Notes: generated by a model not told the origin, from the sequence alone. A stretch of DNA of 64,000 nucleotides from Nonomuraea coxensis DSM 45129 (GCF_019397265.1 NZ_CP068985.1:6750001-6814000); one strand, 5' to 3'; shown: positions 36,056-47,117, numbered from the stretch's first letter. Made by a program: numbers and translations.

Positions 36056-37509
36056 AAGCCCTGGGCCAGGCGGTAGTACGCCTGGTTCCAGCGCAGCTCC
36101 TTGGTGAAACGCTCGGTCGTGGTGCCGGCGTCGATGATCACCAGCTCCACGCCCAGCATCTCGGCCAGGTCCGTCAGCTCCTCGCGGGTGACCGCCATGG
36201 TGAGCACCGTGTGGTGCGGCGCGCCCGCGGTGAGCCACGACTCGGTGGAGGTGCGCAGGTTCGGGCGGGGCCGCCACACCGCGCGGGCCACGGGCAGCTT
36301 CGGCAGCGGCTCCGGCGGCGCCACGACGTCGATCTCGTTGGCCACCAGGCGGAACCGGTCGCCCATGTCGGCGAGGCCCACCACGATGCCGGGGCCGGGA
36401 GCGGCGTCGAACACCAGCCGCACCGGGTCCTCCCTGCCGCCGATGCCGAGCGGGTGGATCTCGCAGGACGGTGTGCCCGCGGCGATCGACGGGCAGACCT
36501 CCAGCATGTGCGCGCCCAGGATCAGCTCGTTGCCCGGCGTGAGGTCGTAGGTGTAGTCCTCCATGAACGACGTGCCGCCCGCCGGCGACATCGACTTCAG
36601 CGTCCGCAGCAGCACCGACGTCTTCCAGTCGCCCTCGCCGCCGAAGCCGTAGCCGTCGGCCATGAGGCGCTGCACGGCCAGGCCGGGAAGCTGGCGCAGG
36701 CCGCCGAGGTCCTCGAAGTTCGTGGTGAACGCCCGGTAGCCGCCGGCCTCCAGGAAGCCGCGCAGGCCCAGCTCGATCCTGGCGGCGTAGCGCAGCGACT
36801 CGACCCGCTCGCCGAGCAGCTCCGGGGCCACCCGGTACTGCTCCTCGTACTCCTTGACCAGCGCGGCCACGTCGGCGTCGGAGGCCGCGTCCACGGCCTC
36901 GACCAGGTCGTTGACCCCATAGGTGTTGACCGAGACGCCGAAGCGGAGCTGCGCCTCGACCTTGTCTCCCTCGGTGACGGCCACGTCGCGCATGTTGTCG
37001 CCGAAACGCACCAGCTTGAGCTGGCGGACCTCGGCCAGGCCCGTCGCGGCGCGCGCCCACGCCTGGATGCGCCCGCCCACGGCCGGGTCGCTGACGTGCC
37101 CGGCCACGGTCTTGCGCGGCACGCCGAGCCGCGTCTGCACGAACCCGAACTCGCGGTCGCCGTGCGCGGCCTGGTTGAGGTTCATGAAGTCCATGTCGAT
37201 GGTGCTCCACGGGAGCTCGACATTGGCCTGGGTGTGCAGGTGCAGCAGCGGCTTGCGCAGCGCGTCGAGCCCGGCGATCCACATCTTGGCCGGGGAGAAG
37301 GTGTGCATCCAGGCGATCACGCCGGCGCACGAGTCGTCCGCGTTGGCCTCCAGCATCACGCGCCGGATCGCGGCGGCGTCCGTGAGGACGGGCTTCCACT
37401 CGACCGCGACGGGCAACTGCCCGGCGATGCGCTGGGACTGCTCGGCCACCTGGCGGAGCGTGTCCTCGCCGTACAGCCCCTGGCTGCCGGTCAGAAACCA
37501 GATCTTCAA
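36052..37509 (-). CDS. araA: L-arabinose isomerase
   Basis: A 485-residue AraA that converts L-arabinose to L-ribulose, using Mn2+. Matching motifs: [23 protein letters not shown] at the start, [45 protein letters not shown]-like [33 protein letters not shown], and SFMEDYTYD, with metal ligands Glu and His in place ([20 protein letters not shown]). Start is TTG 37509, with AGGAG 7 nt upstream, and it overlaps the araD stop codon (TTGA). It is the last of seven minus-strand genes from chvE to araA. Confidence 0.96.
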   Translation of the reverse strand: MKIWFLTGSQGLYGEDTLRQVAEQSQRIAGQLPVAVEWKPVLTDAAAIRRVMLEANADDSCAGVIAWMHTFSPAKMWIAGLDALRKPLLHLHTQANVELPWSTIDMDFMNLNQAAHGDREFGFVQTRLGVPRKTVAGHVSDPAVGGRIQAWARAATGLAEVRQLKLVRFGDNMRDVAVTEGDKVEAQLRFGVSVNTYGVNDLVEAVDAASDADVAALVKEYEEQYRVAPELLGERVESLRYAARIELGLRGFLEAGGYRAFTTNFEDLGGLRQLPGLAVQRLMADGYGFGGEGDWKTSVLLRTLKSMSPAGGTSFMEDYTYDLTPGNELILGAHMLEVCPSIAAGTPSCEIHPLGIGGREDPVRLVFDAAPGPGIVVGLADMGDRFRLVANEIDVVAPPEPLPKLPVARAVWRPRPNLRTSTESWLTAGAPHHTVLTMAVTREELTDLAEMLGVELVIIDAGTTTERFTKELRWNQAYYRLAQGF

Positions 37510-38162
37510 CGCGGGCTCCTCTGTCCGTAGACGTTCTGGTAACGGTCGTACAGGCGGTCGATGTCGTCCTGGGCGATGGGCAGGGGCTCGCCGAGCTGGC
37601 GGGCCACGTGCACGGTACGGGCCACGTCCTCGCACATGACGGCGGCCTTCACCGCCGCCTTGGCGTCCTTGCCGATGGTGAACACGCCGTGGTTCCGCAT
37701 GAGGACCGCCTTGGAGCGGTGGCCCTTGAGCGTCTCGACGATGCCCTGCCCGATCGAGTCGTCGCCGATCAGCGCGAACGGGCCGACGGGGATCTCGCCG
37801 CCGAACTCGTCGGCCATGGCGGTGAGCACGCACGGGATCGCCTCGCCGCGGGCGGCCCAGGCCGAGGCGTACGTCGAGTGGGTGTGCACGACGCCGCCGA
37901 CCTCGGGCAGGTTGCGGTAGACGTAGGCGTGCGCGGCGGTGTCGCTGGAGGGGGCGTGCTCGCCCTCGACCAGGTTGCCGTCGAGGTCGCACACCACCAT
38001 GTTCTCCGGGGTCAGCTCGTCGTAGGAGACGCCGGAGGGCTTGATGACGAACAGGTCCTCGCCGGGGACCCGGCCGGAGACGTTGCCGGCGGTCCAGACC
38101 ACGAGGCCGTACCTGACCAGCTCGGCGTGCAGGTCGGCGACCGCTCTGCGGATGTTCTTCAT
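37506..38162 (-). CDS. araD: L-ribulose-5-phosphate 4-epimerase
   Basis: A 218-residue class II aldolase-fold epimerase that converts L-ribulose 5-phosphate to D-xylulose 5-phosphate. It has [65 protein letters not shown] (two zinc His residues) and [19 protein letters not shown] (third His), which are the zinc and phosphate sites of AraD. Start ATG 38162 overlaps the AraB stop codon (ATGA), so araB, araD and araA are tightly coupled. Confidence 0.96.
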   Translation of the reverse strand: MKNIRRAVADLHAELVRYGLVVWTAGNVSGRVPGEDLFVIKPSGVSYDELTPENMVVCDLDGNLVEGEHAPSSDTAAHAYVYRNLPEVGGVVHTHSTYASAWAARGEAIPCVLTAMADEFGGEIPVGPFALIGDDSIGQGIVETLKGHRSKAVLMRNHGVFTIGKDAKAAVKAAVMCEDVARTVHVARQLGEPLPIAQDDIDRLYDRYQNVYGQRSPR

Positions 38163-39793
38163 GCCTGGGCCTCGTTCCTGATGGCGCGCAGCGTGTGGAG
38201 CATGCGCCCGTCCGCGAAGAAGTCGTGGAGCCTGCGGTACTCGGCGTAGAGCCGGTCGTAGGCGTCGGCGCGGTCCGGGTCCGGCGTGTACGCCGCCTCG
38301 GTCCGCTTGCCCATGGCCGCCGCCGCCTCCTCGATGCCCGGGTAGGCGCCGGCGGCGACCGCCGCGTGGATGGCCGAGCCGAGCGCGGGCCCCTGGTCGG
38401 AGCCGATCACCGACAGCGGCCGGCGCAGCACGTCGGCGTAGATCTGCATGAGGAAGGGGTTCTTCAGCAGCCCGCCGGCGACGACGAACTCCTCGACCGG
38501 CACCCCGGCCGACTCGAACGTCTCGACGATCATGCGGGCGCCGTACGCGGTGGACTCGATGAGCGCGCGGTAGACGTCCTCCGGCCGCGTGGCCAGGGTC
38601 TGGCCGACGATGACGCCGGACAGGTTGTGGTCCACGAGCACCGAGCGGTTGCCGCCGAACCAGTCGAGCGCCACCAGGCCGTGCTGGCCGACGGCCTGCT
38701 TCTCGGCGAGCGCGGTCAGCTCCTCGTGGCCGAGCCCGCAGCTCTCGACGTACCAGGCGAAGATGTCGCCGACCGCCGACTGCCCCGCCTCGTAGCCCCA
38801 CAGGCCGGGGACGATGCCGTCGCGGACGACGCCGCACATGCCGGGCACCTCGGCGAGCCGGTCGCTGGGCATGATGTGGCAGGTGGAGGTGCCCATGATG
38901 GCCACCATCTGGCCGGGCCTGACGGCGTCCGCGGCGGCGGCGGTGACGTGCGCGTCCACGTTGCCGACGGCGACCGCGATGCCCTCGGGCAGGCCGGTCC
39001 AGCCGGCCGCCTCGGCGGTCAGCCGGCCGGCGAGGCCGCCGAGCGGGGCGAGCGTGACGCCGCCCTCGTCGGGGCCGACCCTGCCCGTGGCGAGCTTGTC
39101 CACGAAGCCGGCGAAGCCGGGGTTGAGCTCGGCGAGGAACTCCTTCGACGGGTAGGCGCCGTCCTGGAAGACGCCCTTGTAACCGGCCGTGCAGATGTTG
39201 CGGCTCTCGACGCCGGTGAGCTGCCAGATGATCCAGTCGGCGGCCTCGATCCAGCGCTCGGCCCGCGCGTAGACGTCGGGAGCCTCCTCCAGAACCTGCA
39301 GCGCCTTGGCGAACTCCCACTCCGAGGAGATCTTGCCGCCGTAGCGCGGCAGCCAGCTCTCGCCGCGGCGCGCGGCCAGCTCGTTGATGCGGTCGGCGTG
39401 CGGCTGCGCGGCGTGGTGCTTCCACAGCTTGGGCCAGGCGTGCGGCAGCTCGGGGGTCTCCACGCAGAGGGGTGTGCCGTCGGCCGTGGCCGGCAGCACG
39501 GTGCAGGCGGTGAAGTCGGTGCCGATGCCGACGACCTGCCCGGCGGGCACGCCGGCGGCGGCGAGCGCGGCGGGCACCGCGTTCCTCAGCACCTCCAGCC
39601 AGTCCTGCGGCGACTGCAGCGCCCAGTCGGGGCCGAGCCGCACACCGGAGCCGGGCAGCTCCCGCTCGATGACGCGGTGGGCGTACTCGTGGACGGCGCT
39701 GCCGAGCTCCGCGCCGTCGCTGACCCGGACGACGACCGCGCGCCCGGACAGCGTGCCGAAGTCGACTCCTACCACATAGGTGTTAGCGTTCAC
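38159..39793 (-). CDS. araB: L-ribulokinase
   Basis: A 544-residue FGGY sugar kinase that phosphorylates L-ribulose. Motifs: [19 protein letters not shown] at the ATP site, [19 protein letters not shown]-like [17 protein letters not shown]-like [18 protein letters not shown] (typical of AraB) and [19 protein letters not shown] near the C-terminus. GTG 39793 follows GGAGAGCAAT; upstream ATG codons exist but are poorly supported. The start codon lies inside a LacI-type operator site (39781-39794). The gene is 36 bp after lacI. Confidence 0.96.
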   Translation of the reverse strand: MNANTYVVGVDFGTLSGRAVVVRVSDGAELGSAVHEYAHRVIERELPGSGVRLGPDWALQSPQDWLEVLRNAVPAALAAAGVPAGQVVGIGTDFTACTVLPATADGTPLCVETPELPHAWPKLWKHHAAQPHADRINELAARRGESWLPRYGGKISSEWEFAKALQVLEEAPDVYARAERWIEAADWIIWQLTGVESRNICTAGYKGVFQDGAYPSKEFLAELNPGFAGFVDKLATGRVGPDEGGVTLAPLGGLAGRLTAEAAGWTGLPEGIAVAVGNVDAHVTAAAADAVRPGQMVAIMGTSTCHIMPSDRLAEVPGMCGVVRDGIVPGLWGYEAGQSAVGDIFAWYVESCGLGHEELTALAEKQAVGQHGLVALDWFGGNRSVLVDHNLSGVIVGQTLATRPEDVYRALIESTAYGARMIVETFESAGVPVEEFVVAGGLLKNPFLMQIYADVLRRPLSVIGSDQGPALGSAIHAAVAAGAYPGIEEAAAAMGKRTEAAYTPDPDRADAYDRLYAEYRRLHDFFADGRMLHTLRAIRNEAQA

Positions 39794-39794
39794 A
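39781..39794. promoter_or_regulatory. Putative LacI operator at araB start codon
   Basis: Plus-strand TGTTAGCGTTCACA; on the coding strand it reads TGTGAACGCTAACA, so GTG-AAC-GCT-AAC are the first four codons of araB. The 14-mer is identical to the site at 49690-49703 and matches 12 of 14 positions of the perfect palindrome at 50931-50944. Binding here would block transcription through, or translation of, araBDA. Confidence 0.7.
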
Positions 39795-39828
39795 TTGCTC
39801 TCCAGGGGAAATTCCGGGGGCATGCCCA

Positions 39829-40875
39829 TCATCTACCGGCCGGACGTTCGGGTGCGGGCGCGGGTGCGGGTGCGGTGCTGGAGCGCACCACCAGGCGGGG
39901 CGGCACGACCAGGCGCCCGGACGCGCCGCGCCCGCTCTCGATCTGCCGCAGGAGCACCTCGATGCAGTGCCGGCCCACCACGTCGAAGTCCTGCCGGACC
40001 GTGGTCAGCGGCGGCGAGAAGAACTCCGACTCCGGGATGTCGTCGAAGCCCACCACGCTGATCCGCTCCGGCACCCGCACGCCCGCCTCGCTGAGCGCGC
40101 GCAGCACGCCGAGCGCCATCTGGTCGTTGGCCGCGAAGACCGCGGTGACGCCCGCCATCGCGGCGAGGCTGCGCCCCGCCTCGTAGCCGGCCCGCGGGCT
40201 CCAGTCGCCGGCCAGCGGCTCGGGCACCGGCCGGCCCGCCTCCTCCAGCGCGGCCCGCCAGCCCTTCAGCCGGCCCTCGGTCTCCAGCCAGTCGGACGGG
40301 CCGCTGACGTGCCAGACCGTCTCGTGGCCCAGCTCCAGCAGGTGGCGGGTGGCCAGCCGGGCGCCCTCGGCCTGGTCGATGCAGACCACCGGGATGTCGT
40401 CCCGGCGCGAGCCGCCCTCGACCGCGACCGCCGGCATCCCGACCGGCAGGCTCTCCAGGGCCTGGGCGGCCGAGCGCTGCGGCGCCACCACCACGACCCC
40501 GTCCACGCCCTGCTCGGCCAGGTACGCGATGGCGTCGCGCACGCTGTCGGCGTCGATCGACTTCAGGCTCACGATGCTGACGAAGTAGCCCGCGGTCCTC
40601 GCCGCCTGCTCGATGCCGTACACCGTGCTGGCCGGGCCGTACAGCGTGGTGTCGAAGCTCACCACGCCGAGCGTCCGCGACCGCTTGGTCACCAGGGCGC
40701 GGGCGACCAGGTTGCGCCGGTAGCCCAGCCGGACGATCGCCGCCTCCACCCGGGCCCGGGTGTCGGCCCGGACGTTCGGATGGTCGTTGAGCACCCGGGA
40801 GACGGTCTGGTGCGACACGCCCGCCTCCTTGGCCACGTCGGCCATGACCGGCAGGCGGCGCTTGGATGCCGTCAC
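39829..40875 (-). CDS. LacI family regulator of the arabinose operon
   Basis: A 348-residue LacI repressor with N-terminal helix-turn-helix and hinge (MADVAKEAGVSHQTVSRVLNDHPNV, RARVEAAIVRLGYRRNLVARALVTKRS) and a periplasmic-binding-protein-like ligand domain (DDIPESEFFSPPLTTVRQDFDVVG is typical). It sits within the operon between mmsB and araB, GTG 40875 with AGGAGACGCCT upstream. It is very similar to the LacI at 49745, and the recognition helix VSHQTVSRV is identical, so both probably read the TGTTAGCGCTAACA-like sites here. Inducer probably L-arabinose or a derivative. Confidence 0.92.
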   Translation of the reverse strand: MTASKRRLPVMADVAKEAGVSHQTVSRVLNDHPNVRADTRARVEAAIVRLGYRRNLVARALVTKRSRTLGVVSFDTTLYGPASTVYGIEQAARTAGYFVSIVSLKSIDADSVRDAIAYLAEQGVDGVVVVAPQRSAAQALESLPVGMPAVAVEGGSRRDDIPVVCIDQAEGARLATRHLLELGHETVWHVSGPSDWLETEGRLKGWRAALEEAGRPVPEPLAGDWSPRAGYEAGRSLAAMAGVTAVFAANDQMALGVLRALSEAGVRVPERISVVGFDDIPESEFFSPPLTTVRQDFDVVGRHCIEVLLRQIESGRGASGRLVVPPRLVVRSSTAPAPAPAPERPAGR

Positions 40876-40919
40876 AGGCGTCTCCTCTCGCTGGGCGCTC
40901 GTCGCGGATGGGGTCGTGC

Positions 40920-42194
40920 TCAGCGCGTCGCGCCGGCCCGGCGCTTGGTCCAGACGTCGAACGCGACCGCCGCCAGGAGCACCGCGCCCTTGACCAGCAT
41001 GACCCGCTCGCTGGGCGAGCCGATCAGCGACATGCCGTTGTTGATGACCGCCATGATCAGGCCGCCGGTGATCGCGCCGGCCACCTTGCCGACGCCGCCC
41101 TGCACGGCCGCGCCGCCGATGAACGCCGCCGCGATGGCGTCCAGCTCGAAGCTGTTGCCCGCCGTCGGACCCGCCTGGTTGAGCCGGCCGGCGAAGATGA
41201 TGCCGGCGATCGCCGACAGCACGCCCATGTTGACGAAGATCCAGAAGACGACCGACTTGACCTTCACGCCGGACATGACCGCCGCCTGGAGGTTGCCGCC
41301 GATGGCGTAGATCTGGCGGCCGAAGACCGTGCGGCCGGCCAGCAGCGAGTAGCCGAGCACCAGCACCGCGAGCAGCACGAGCACCCACGGCAGGTTCTTG
41401 AACCTGGCGAGCTGCACGACCAGGAACAGGATCAGCGCGGCGCCTGCCGCCATCTTGAGCGCGAACAGCGCCATCGGCTCGACGGCCTGGCCGTAGCCCT
41501 TGCGGGCGTTGCGGGTGCGCAGCTGCGCGACCACCATGCCGGCGATCGCCACCAGGCCGATCAGCAGGCTGAACAGGTCGGCGCCGCCGAGCGGGCCGAG
41601 ACCGACGTTGCCGAGGTAGCCGTTGGTGAAGCCGTTGGCCAGCGTGCGGACCTGGTCGGGGAACGGGCCGATGCCCTGGTTGCCCAGCACGGTGAGGGTC
41701 AGCGCCCGGAACAGCAGCATGCCGGCCAGCGTCACGATGAACGCCGGGATGCCGAAGTAGGCGATCCAGTAGCCCTGCCACGCGCCGATGAGCGCGCCCG
41801 CGACCAGCGTGATGAGCAGGGCCAGCGGCCACGCCACGCCCATGTTGACCATGAGCACGGCGGCCAGCGCTCCGGTCACGGCCACCACCGAGCCGACCGA
41901 CAGGTCGATGTGCCCGGCGATGATGACGAGGATCATCCCGATCGCGAGGATCAGGACGTAGGAGTTCTGGACGATGATGTTCGAGATGTTCTGCGGCTGC
42001 AGCAGCGCGCCGTCGGTGAGCACCGAGAACAGCACGATGATGAGCGCGAACGCGATGTAGATGCCGCTGGAGCGCAGGTTCAGCGACAGCCCGCCGAGCG
42101 ACACCCTGCCCGGCCGGCGTGGCGCTCCCCCGTCGCCGCCCTTCGCGCCGGTCGCCGTGTCGGCGGGCACGTCGGCGGGCGTGATGCTGCTCAT
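40920..42194 (-). CDS. mmsB: Sugar ABC transporter permease (MmsB/XylH-like)
   Basis: A 424-residue integral membrane permease of the multiple-monosaccharide ABC transporter group, with about ten helices. Family motifs are [36 protein letters not shown] and [39 protein letters not shown]. The N-terminal 40 residues are cytoplasmic. Start ATG 42194 follows AGGAGAAGC and overlaps the mmsA stop codon (ATGA). It works with the ChvE binding protein and MmsA; sugar specificity by context is L-arabinose, though relatives also carry xylose, glucose and galactose. Confidence 0.93.
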   Translation of the reverse strand: MSSITPADVPADTATGAKGGDGGAPRRPGRVSLGGLSLNLRSSGIYIAFALIIVLFSVLTDGALLQPQNISNIIVQNSYVLILAIGMILVIIAGHIDLSVGSVVAVTGALAAVLMVNMGVAWPLALLITLVAGALIGAWQGYWIAYFGIPAFIVTLAGMLLFRALTLTVLGNQGIGPFPDQVRTLANGFTNGYLGNVGLGPLGGADLFSLLIGLVAIAGMVVAQLRTRNARKGYGQAVEPMALFALKMAAGAALILFLVVQLARFKNLPWVLVLLAVLVLGYSLLAGRTVFGRQIYAIGGNLQAAVMSGVKVKSVVFWIFVNMGVLSAIAGIIFAGRLNQAGPTAGNSFELDAIAAAFIGGAAVQGGVGKVAGAITGGLIMAVINNGMSLIGSPSERVMLVKGAVLLAAVAFDVWTKRRAGATR

Positions 42195-43729
42195 GAGAGC
42201 TTCTCCTGTCCCTTGGTCATGAGGTACATGAGCCGTTCCTGGGTGGCGTCCTCGCGCGCCACCTCCCCGGTGATGCGACCCTCGGAAAGCGTGTAGATGC
42301 GGTCGCACAGGCCGAGCAGCTCAGGCAACTCACTGGAGATCACCAGCACGGCCTTGCCCTGGTCGGCGAGGCGGTTGATGATCGTGTAGATCTCGTACTT
42401 GGCACCGACGTCGATGCCGCGGGTGGGTTCGTCGAGGATGAGCACGTCCGGCTCGGTGAGGATCCACTTGGAGAGCACGACCTTCTGCTGGTTGCCGCCG
42501 CTCAGCTTGCCGACCACGCTGTTCACGGTGGGCGCCTTGATGTTCATGCTCTTGTGGAAGGTCTCGGCGACCTTGTACTCCTCGTTCTCGTTCACCCAGC
42601 CGCGCCTGGCCAGGCCCTTGAGCCCGGCGGCGCTGATGTTGCGCTTGATGTCGTCGATGAGGTTGAGGCCGTAACGCTTGCGGTCCTCGGTCGCGTACGC
42701 GAGGCCGTGCCTGATCGCGTCCTGGACGTTGCGGATCTCGATCGGCCGGCCGTCCTTGAAGATCCTGCCGGAGATGTTCACCCCGTACGTCCGCCCGAAC
42801 ACGCTCATGGCCAGCTCGGTGCGGCCGGCGCCCATGAGGCCGGCCAGGCCCACGATCTCGCCGCGGCGCACGGTGAGCCCGGCCCCGTCGACGACCTTGC
42901 GGCCGGGCTGGCTCGGGCTGTGCACGGTCCAGTCCTCGATGCGCAGCACCTCCTCGCCGATCGACGGCTCGTGCGGCGGGAAGCGGTTGTCCAGCGCGCG
43001 GCCGACCATGCCCGAGATGACGCGGTCCTCGGTCACGTCGTCGGTCGCCATGTCGAGCGTCTCGATGGTCCGGCCGTCGCGGATGATCGTGACGGAGTCG
43101 GCGATCGCGATGACCTCGTTGAGCTTGTGGGAGATGATCACGCAGGTGATGCCCTCCTCCCGCAGGCCGCGCAGCAGGTCCAGCAGGTGCGCGGAGTCGT
43201 CGTCGTTGAGCGCCGCGGTCGGCTCGTCGAGGATGAGGAGCTTGACCTCCTTCGACAGCGCCTTGGCGATCTCCACGAGCTGCTGCTTGCCCACGCCGAT
43301 GTCGGCGATGGGCGTGGTGGGGTTCTCCCGCAGGCCGACCCGCTTCATGAGGGCGGCGGCCTCGTAGTTGGTGCGGTTCCAGTCGATGATCCCGCGCTTG
43401 GCGCGCTCGTTGCCGAGGAAGATGTTCTCCGCGATCGACAGCTGCGGGCTGAGCGCCAGCTCCTGGTGGATGATGACGATGCCGGCGTGCTCGCTGTCGC
43501 GGATGCCGCCGAACTCGACCCGCTCGCCCTCGAAGACGATCTCGCCCTCGTACGTGCCGTGCGGGTAGACCCCGGACAGCACCTTCATCAGCGTCGACTT
43601 GCCGGCGCCGTTCTCGCCGCAGATGGCGTGGATCTCGCCCCGCCGGACGGACAGGTTGACGTCCTGGAGTGCCTTGACGCCGGGGAAGGTCTTGGTGATC
43701 CCGACCATCCGCAAGATGTGCTCGGTCAT
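42191..43729 (-). CDS. mmsA: Sugar ABC transporter ATP-binding protein (MmsA/XylG-like)
   Basis: A 512-residue protein with two fused nucleotide-binding domains. The first has Walker [10 protein letters not shown] and Walker [12 protein letters not shown] but a degenerate signature ([15 protein letters not shown]); the second has a degenerate Walker A ([12 protein letters not shown]), signature [14 protein letters not shown] and Walker [13 protein letters not shown]. This arrangement is normal for monosaccharide importers. ATG 43729. It lies 60 bp after chvE, with a strong stem-loop (43755-43781) in the gap, and is coupled to mmsB. Confidence 0.94.
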   Translation of the reverse strand: MTEHILRMVGITKTFPGVKALQDVNLSVRRGEIHAICGENGAGKSTLMKVLSGVYPHGTYEGEIVFEGERVEFGGIRDSEHAGIVIIHQELALSPQLSIAENIFLGNERAKRGIIDWNRTNYEAAALMKRVGLRENPTTPIADIGVGKQQLVEIAKALSKEVKLLILDEPTAALNDDDSAHLLDLLRGLREEGITCVIISHKLNEVIAIADSVTIIRDGRTIETLDMATDDVTEDRVISGMVGRALDNRFPPHEPSIGEEVLRIEDWTVHSPSQPGRKVVDGAGLTVRRGEIVGLAGLMGAGRTELAMSVFGRTYGVNISGRIFKDGRPIEIRNVQDAIRHGLAYATEDRKRYGLNLIDDIKRNISAAGLKGLARRGWVNENEEYKVAETFHKSMNIKAPTVNSVVGKLSGGNQQKVVLSKWILTEPDVLILDEPTRGIDVGAKYEIYTIINRLADQGKAVLVISSELPELLGLCDRIYTLSEGRITGEVAREDATQERLMYLMTKGQEKLS

Positions 43730-43754
43730 ATGCCCCTCGCTCAGCTCAGGGAGG

Positions 43755-43781
43755 CCCCCGGGGACCCGCGGTCCCCGGGGG
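43755..43781 (-). terminator. Stem-loop between chvE and mmsA
   Basis: Perfect 12-bp inverted repeat CCCCCGGGGACC / GGTCCCCGGGGG with a 3-nt loop, 8 bp after the chvE stop codon. Its location in the operon suggests partial termination or 3'-end protection, giving more binding protein than membrane components. The other transporter operon has a hairpin at the same relative place. Confidence 0.75.
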
Positions 43782-43789
43782 CGCGGCCC

Positions 43790-44905
43790 TTACTGGAGCT
43801 GGTCCTCGGTGTAGTAGTTGCCGCCGACGATGATCTCCTTGTAGTTGGACTTGTCGACGATCACCGGGTCGAGCAGGAACGACGGGACGACCTTGTTGCC
43901 GTTGTCGTAGTCCTTGGTGTTGTTGACCTCGGGCTGGCCGCCCTTCAGCACGGCGTCGGCCATCTTCACCGTCTGCTCGGCGAGCTTGCGGGTGTCCTTG
44001 AAGATCGTGGAGTACTGCTCGTCGGCGATGATGGACTTGACCGAGGCGAGCTCGGCGTCCTGGCCGGTCACGATCGGGTAGGGCTGGCCGCTGGTGCCGT
44101 AGCCGGAGCTCTTGAGCGCCGACAGGATGCCGATGGACAGGCCGTCGTACGGCGAGAGCACGCCGTCGACCTTGGCGTTGCCGTAGGTGCTGGTGAGGAT
44201 GTCCTCCATGCGCTTCTGGGCCGTGGCCGGGTCCCAGCGCAGGATGGCGGCCTGCTTGAAGTCGGTCTGCTTGCTCTTGACGACGATGGTGCCGTCGTCG
44301 ATCTTCGGCTGGAGCACCGACATGGCGCCGTTCCAGAAGAACGTGGCGTTGTTGTCGTCGGGGGAGCCGCCGAACAGCTCGACGTTGAACGGGCCCTTCT
44401 TGCCCTCCTCGACGCCGAGGCCCTTGAGCAGCGAGGTGGCCTGCTGCACGCCGACCTTGAAGTTGTCGAAGGTGGCGTAGTAGTCCACGTTGGGGCTGTT
44501 GCGGATCAGCCGGTCGTAGGCGATGACCGGGATCTTGTTGTCGGCGGCCTGCTGGAGCTGCGAGGTGATCGCGGTGCCGTCGATCGAGGCGATGATCAGG
44601 AGCTTGGCGCCCTTGGTGATCTGGTTCTCGATCTGGTTGGCCTGGGTGGGGATGTCGTTCTCCGCGTACTGGAGGTCGACCTTGTAGCCCAGCTTCTCCA
44701 GCGCCGACTTGACGTTGTCACCGTCGTGGATCCAGCGCTCCGACGACTTGGTCGGCATCGTCACGCCGATCAGCGCTCCGGCGCTGCCGGCGGCGGAGGA
44801 CGCGGAGGCCTCGGCGTCGACCGTCTTCTGGCTGGAGCCACAGGCCGTCATGGTCGCGGCGAGGGCGATGGCCGTGACCACGCCCCCGATCCGTCCCAAC
44901 CTCAT
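43790..44905 (-). CDS. chvE: Sugar ABC transporter substrate-binding lipoprotein (ChvE-like)
   Basis: A 371-residue lipoprotein: signal peptide [14 protein letters not shown] with lipobox Cys, then a periplasmic-binding-protein type I fold. Characteristic segments are [51 protein letters not shown] and [10 protein letters not shown], all typical of ChvE/XylF. ChvE relatives bind arabinose, xylose, glucose and galactose. ATG 44905 with AAGGAGATGAC just before. First gene of the chvE-mmsA-mmsB-lacI-araB-araD-araA run; promoter and operator at about 45025-45052. Confidence 0.94.
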   Translation of the reverse strand: MRLGRIGGVVTAIALAATMTACGSSQKTVDAEASASSAAGSAGALIGVTMPTKSSERWIHDGDNVKSALEKLGYKVDLQYAENDIPTQANQIENQITKGAKLLIIASIDGTAITSQLQQAADNKIPVIAYDRLIRNSPNVDYYATFDNFKVGVQQATSLLKGLGVEEGKKGPFNVELFGGSPDDNNATFFWNGAMSVLQPKIDDGTIVVKSKQTDFKQAAILRWDPATAQKRMEDILTSTYGNAKVDGVLSPYDGLSIGILSALKSSGYGTSGQPYPIVTGQDAELASVKSIIADEQYSTIFKDTRKLAEQTVKMADAVLKGGQPEVNNTKDYDNGNKVVPSFLLDPVIVDKSNYKEIIVGGNYYTEDQLQ

Positions 44906-45024
44906 GTCATCTCCTTGCGATGGGGGTCGCGGCAGGCGCGTGGACACGGCGGCTGCCGATGTAGAACATCAATTCGCCACAGAACGTGACGAACAAGAAC
45001 AAACTTCGCGTTCGTTTCCGCCGA

Positions 45025-45052
45025 TTGTTATCGCTAACAAAGACTATGTCAA
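45025..45052 (-). promoter_or_regulatory. Promoter of the chvE-mms-ara operon
   Basis: On the minus strand there is a perfect -35 TTGACA (45052-45047) followed by 16 nt and TAACAA (45030-45025) as a probable -10. The LacI-type operator fills the spacer and overlaps the -10 element, as expected for direct repression. A leader of about 110 nt lies between this and the chvE ATG. Confidence 0.65.
45026..45039. promoter_or_regulatory. Putative LacI operator upstream of chvE
   Basis: TGTTATCGCTAACA, 13 of 14 positions as in the perfect palindrome at 50931; flanking T and A extend symmetry to 16 bp. Overlaps the spacer and -10 of the promoter of the chvE operon. Confidence 0.75.
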
Positions 45053-45111
45053 CGTTGGGGCGTCACCCGCCGGAAACATTCAGGTAACGCCCAACCGCGT
45101 CTCTGCCCTGT

Positions 45112-46095
45112 TCAACGCCTGGCCCGCCCGGAGAACGGGCGCTGCAGGAGGATGAACACGAAGAGCAGCAGTCCGATAAAGATCTTGGTCCACCAGGAGT
45201 TGAGGGTGCCCTCGAAGCTGATGATCGTCTGGATCAGCCCGAGCACCAGCACCCCCAGCACGGTGCCGAGCAGGAACCCGGTGCCGCCGCTGAGCAGCGT
45301 GCCGCCGATCACCACGGCCGCGATCGCGTCGAGCTCCATGCCCACCGCGTGCAGGCCGTAGCCCGAGAGCATGTAGAACGACAGCAGCACGCCGCCGAGC
45401 GCCGAGCAGAAGCCGCTGACCGTGTACACCGTGATCTTCGTACGGGCCACCGGCAGCCCCATGAGCAGCGCCGACTGCTCGTTTCCGCCGGTCGCGTAGA
45501 CCGACCGGCCGAAGCGCGTGTAGTGCAGCACGTACGCCGCCACCGCCACCACGACCAGCGCGATGACCACGCTCGGCGAGACCCACAGGTCGGCGAACAG
45601 GTCGATCCTGGTCTGCGCGAACGCCGTGAACGTGGCGTCCCTGATCGGGATGGAGTCCGTCCCGATCGTGTAGCAGAGCCCGCGGGCCAGGAACATGCCC
45701 GCCAGCGTCACGATGAACGGCTGGATGTCGAAGGCCTGGACGATCCAGCCCATCACCAGCCCGAGCCCCGACCCGATGAGCAGCACCAGCGGCACCACCA
45801 CGTAAGGAGGCCACCCCGGCCCCTCCATCAGGCTGGCCGCGATCATCGTCGACAGCGCCACCACGGAGCCCACCGACAGGTCGATGCCGCCCGTCAGGAT
45901 CACGAACGTCATCCCCACCGCCACCACCAGCAGGAAGGCGTTGTCGATGAAGACGTTGAGCACGACCTGCCCGCTGGCGAAGCCCTCGTAGCGGATCCCG
46001 CCCGCCACGAACATCGCCACGAACAGGCATCCGGTCACCAGGACCGGCAGGTACTTGACCGGGACGGAGGCCCGCCCGAACGTCAGCGCGGTCAC
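45112..46095 (-). CDS. yjfF: Furanose-sugar ABC transporter permease (YjfF-like)
   Basis: A 327-residue permease with about ten helices. It resembles E. coli YjfF closely in several places: [50 protein letters not shown], and SFEGTLNSWWTKIFIGLLL near the C-terminus. YjfF and YtfT form the heterodimeric membrane part of the galactofuranose importer; here arabinofuranose is a likely ligand. GTG 46095 overlaps the end of ytfT. Last gene of its operon. Confidence 0.92.
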   Translation of the reverse strand: MTALTFGRASVPVKYLPVLVTGCLFVAMFVAGGIRYEGFASGQVVLNVFIDNAFLLVVAVGMTFVILTGGIDLSVGSVVALSTMIAASLMEGPGWPPYVVVPLVLLIGSGLGLVMGWIVQAFDIQPFIVTLAGMFLARGLCYTIGTDSIPIRDATFTAFAQTRIDLFADLWVSPSVVIALVVVAVAAYVLHYTRFGRSVYATGGNEQSALLMGLPVARTKITVYTVSGFCSALGGVLLSFYMLSGYGLHAVGMELDAIAAVVIGGTLLSGGTGFLLGTVLGVLVLGLIQTIISFEGTLNSWWTKIFIGLLLFVFILLQRPFSGRARR

Positions 46096-47117
46096 GCCGT
46101 GCCTCCTCGGCCTGCCAAGACTCTCTCCTCAGGGGTCGGTTCCACGGGTGCGGGCCGGCCGCGGCGCCGGAACGCCTTGGCGCGGAAGGACGGGGACTGG
46201 ATGAGACAGACGGCCGTCACGACCAGCGCCTTGAACAGCAGCGTGGTCTCCGGCGGCACGCCGATCGAGTAGATCGTCGTGGTCAGCGTCTGGATGATCA
46301 GCGCGCCCAGCACGGTGCCGGACAGCGAGAACCGGCCGCCCGCCAGCGAGGTCCCGCCGATCACCACGGCGAGGATCGCGTCCAGCTCGATCCACAGGCC
46401 GGCGTTGTTGCCGTCGGCGCTGGAGACGTTCGAGCTGATCATCAGCCCGGCCACGCCCGCGCACAGCGCCGCGAACGCGTAGACCATGATGACGATCCCG
46501 CGCGCCCGGATCCCGGCCAGCCGGCTGGCCTCGGCGTTCCCGCCCACCGCCTCGATGAGCATGCCCAGCGCCAGCCGCCGGGTCAGGAACGCGGTGATCC
46601 CCAGCACCGCGATCACCACGAGGATGCCGAACGGCACGGTCAGCCAGTAGCCCCCGCCGATCACCTTGTACGCCGGGTCGTTGATCGTGATGATCTGCCC
46701 GTCGGTGATGAGCTGCGCGAGGCCCCGCCCGGCCACCATGAGGATCAGCGTGGCGATGATCGGCTGGATGCCGACGGCGGCCACCAGGAACCCGTTCCAG
46801 GCCCCGAGCACCAGGCACAGCCCGAGCGCCGCCGCCACCGCCGTGGCCACGCCGGCGTCCTCGCTGATCTGGAGGCAGGCGAGCGCCCCGGAGATCGCCA
46901 CCACCGAGCCCACCGACAGGTCGATGCCCCCGGTGGCGATGACCAGGGTCATGCCGATGGAGACCAGGATCAGCGGCGCGCCGAAGCGCAGGATGTCGAT
47001 CAGGCTGCCGTACAGGTGGCCGTCCCTGACCTGGACGGAGAAGAAGCTCGGCGTGAAGAAGATGTTGAGCGCCAGCAGCAGCACGAGGACCACGGCCGGC
47101 CACAGCAGGCGTCTCAT
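46092..47117 (-). CDS. ytfT: Furanose-sugar ABC transporter permease (YtfT-like)
   Basis: A 341-residue permease with about ten helices, including [28 protein letters not shown] and WIELDAILAVVIGGTSLAGGRFSLSGTVLGALIIQTL, which fit YtfT. It follows the ATPase gene with an ATGA-type 4-bp overlap and overlaps yjfF by 4 bp, so the permeases are made together. The C-terminal tail is Arg/Pro-rich and cytoplasmic. Confidence 0.92.
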   Translation of the reverse strand: MRRLLWPAVVLVLLLALNIFFTPSFFSVQVRDGHLYGSLIDILRFGAPLILVSIGMTLVIATGGIDLSVGSVVAISGALACLQISEDAGVATAVAAALGLCLVLGAWNGFLVAAVGIQPIIATLILMVAGRGLAQLITDGQIITINDPAYKVIGGGYWLTVPFGILVVIAVLGITAFLTRRLALGMLIEAVGGNAEASRLAGIRARGIVIMVYAFAALCAGVAGLMISSNVSSADGNNAGLWIELDAILAVVIGGTSLAGGRFSLSGTVLGALIIQTLTTTIYSIGVPPETTLLFKALVVTAVCLIQSPSFRAKAFRRRGRPAPVEPTPEERVLAGRGGTA

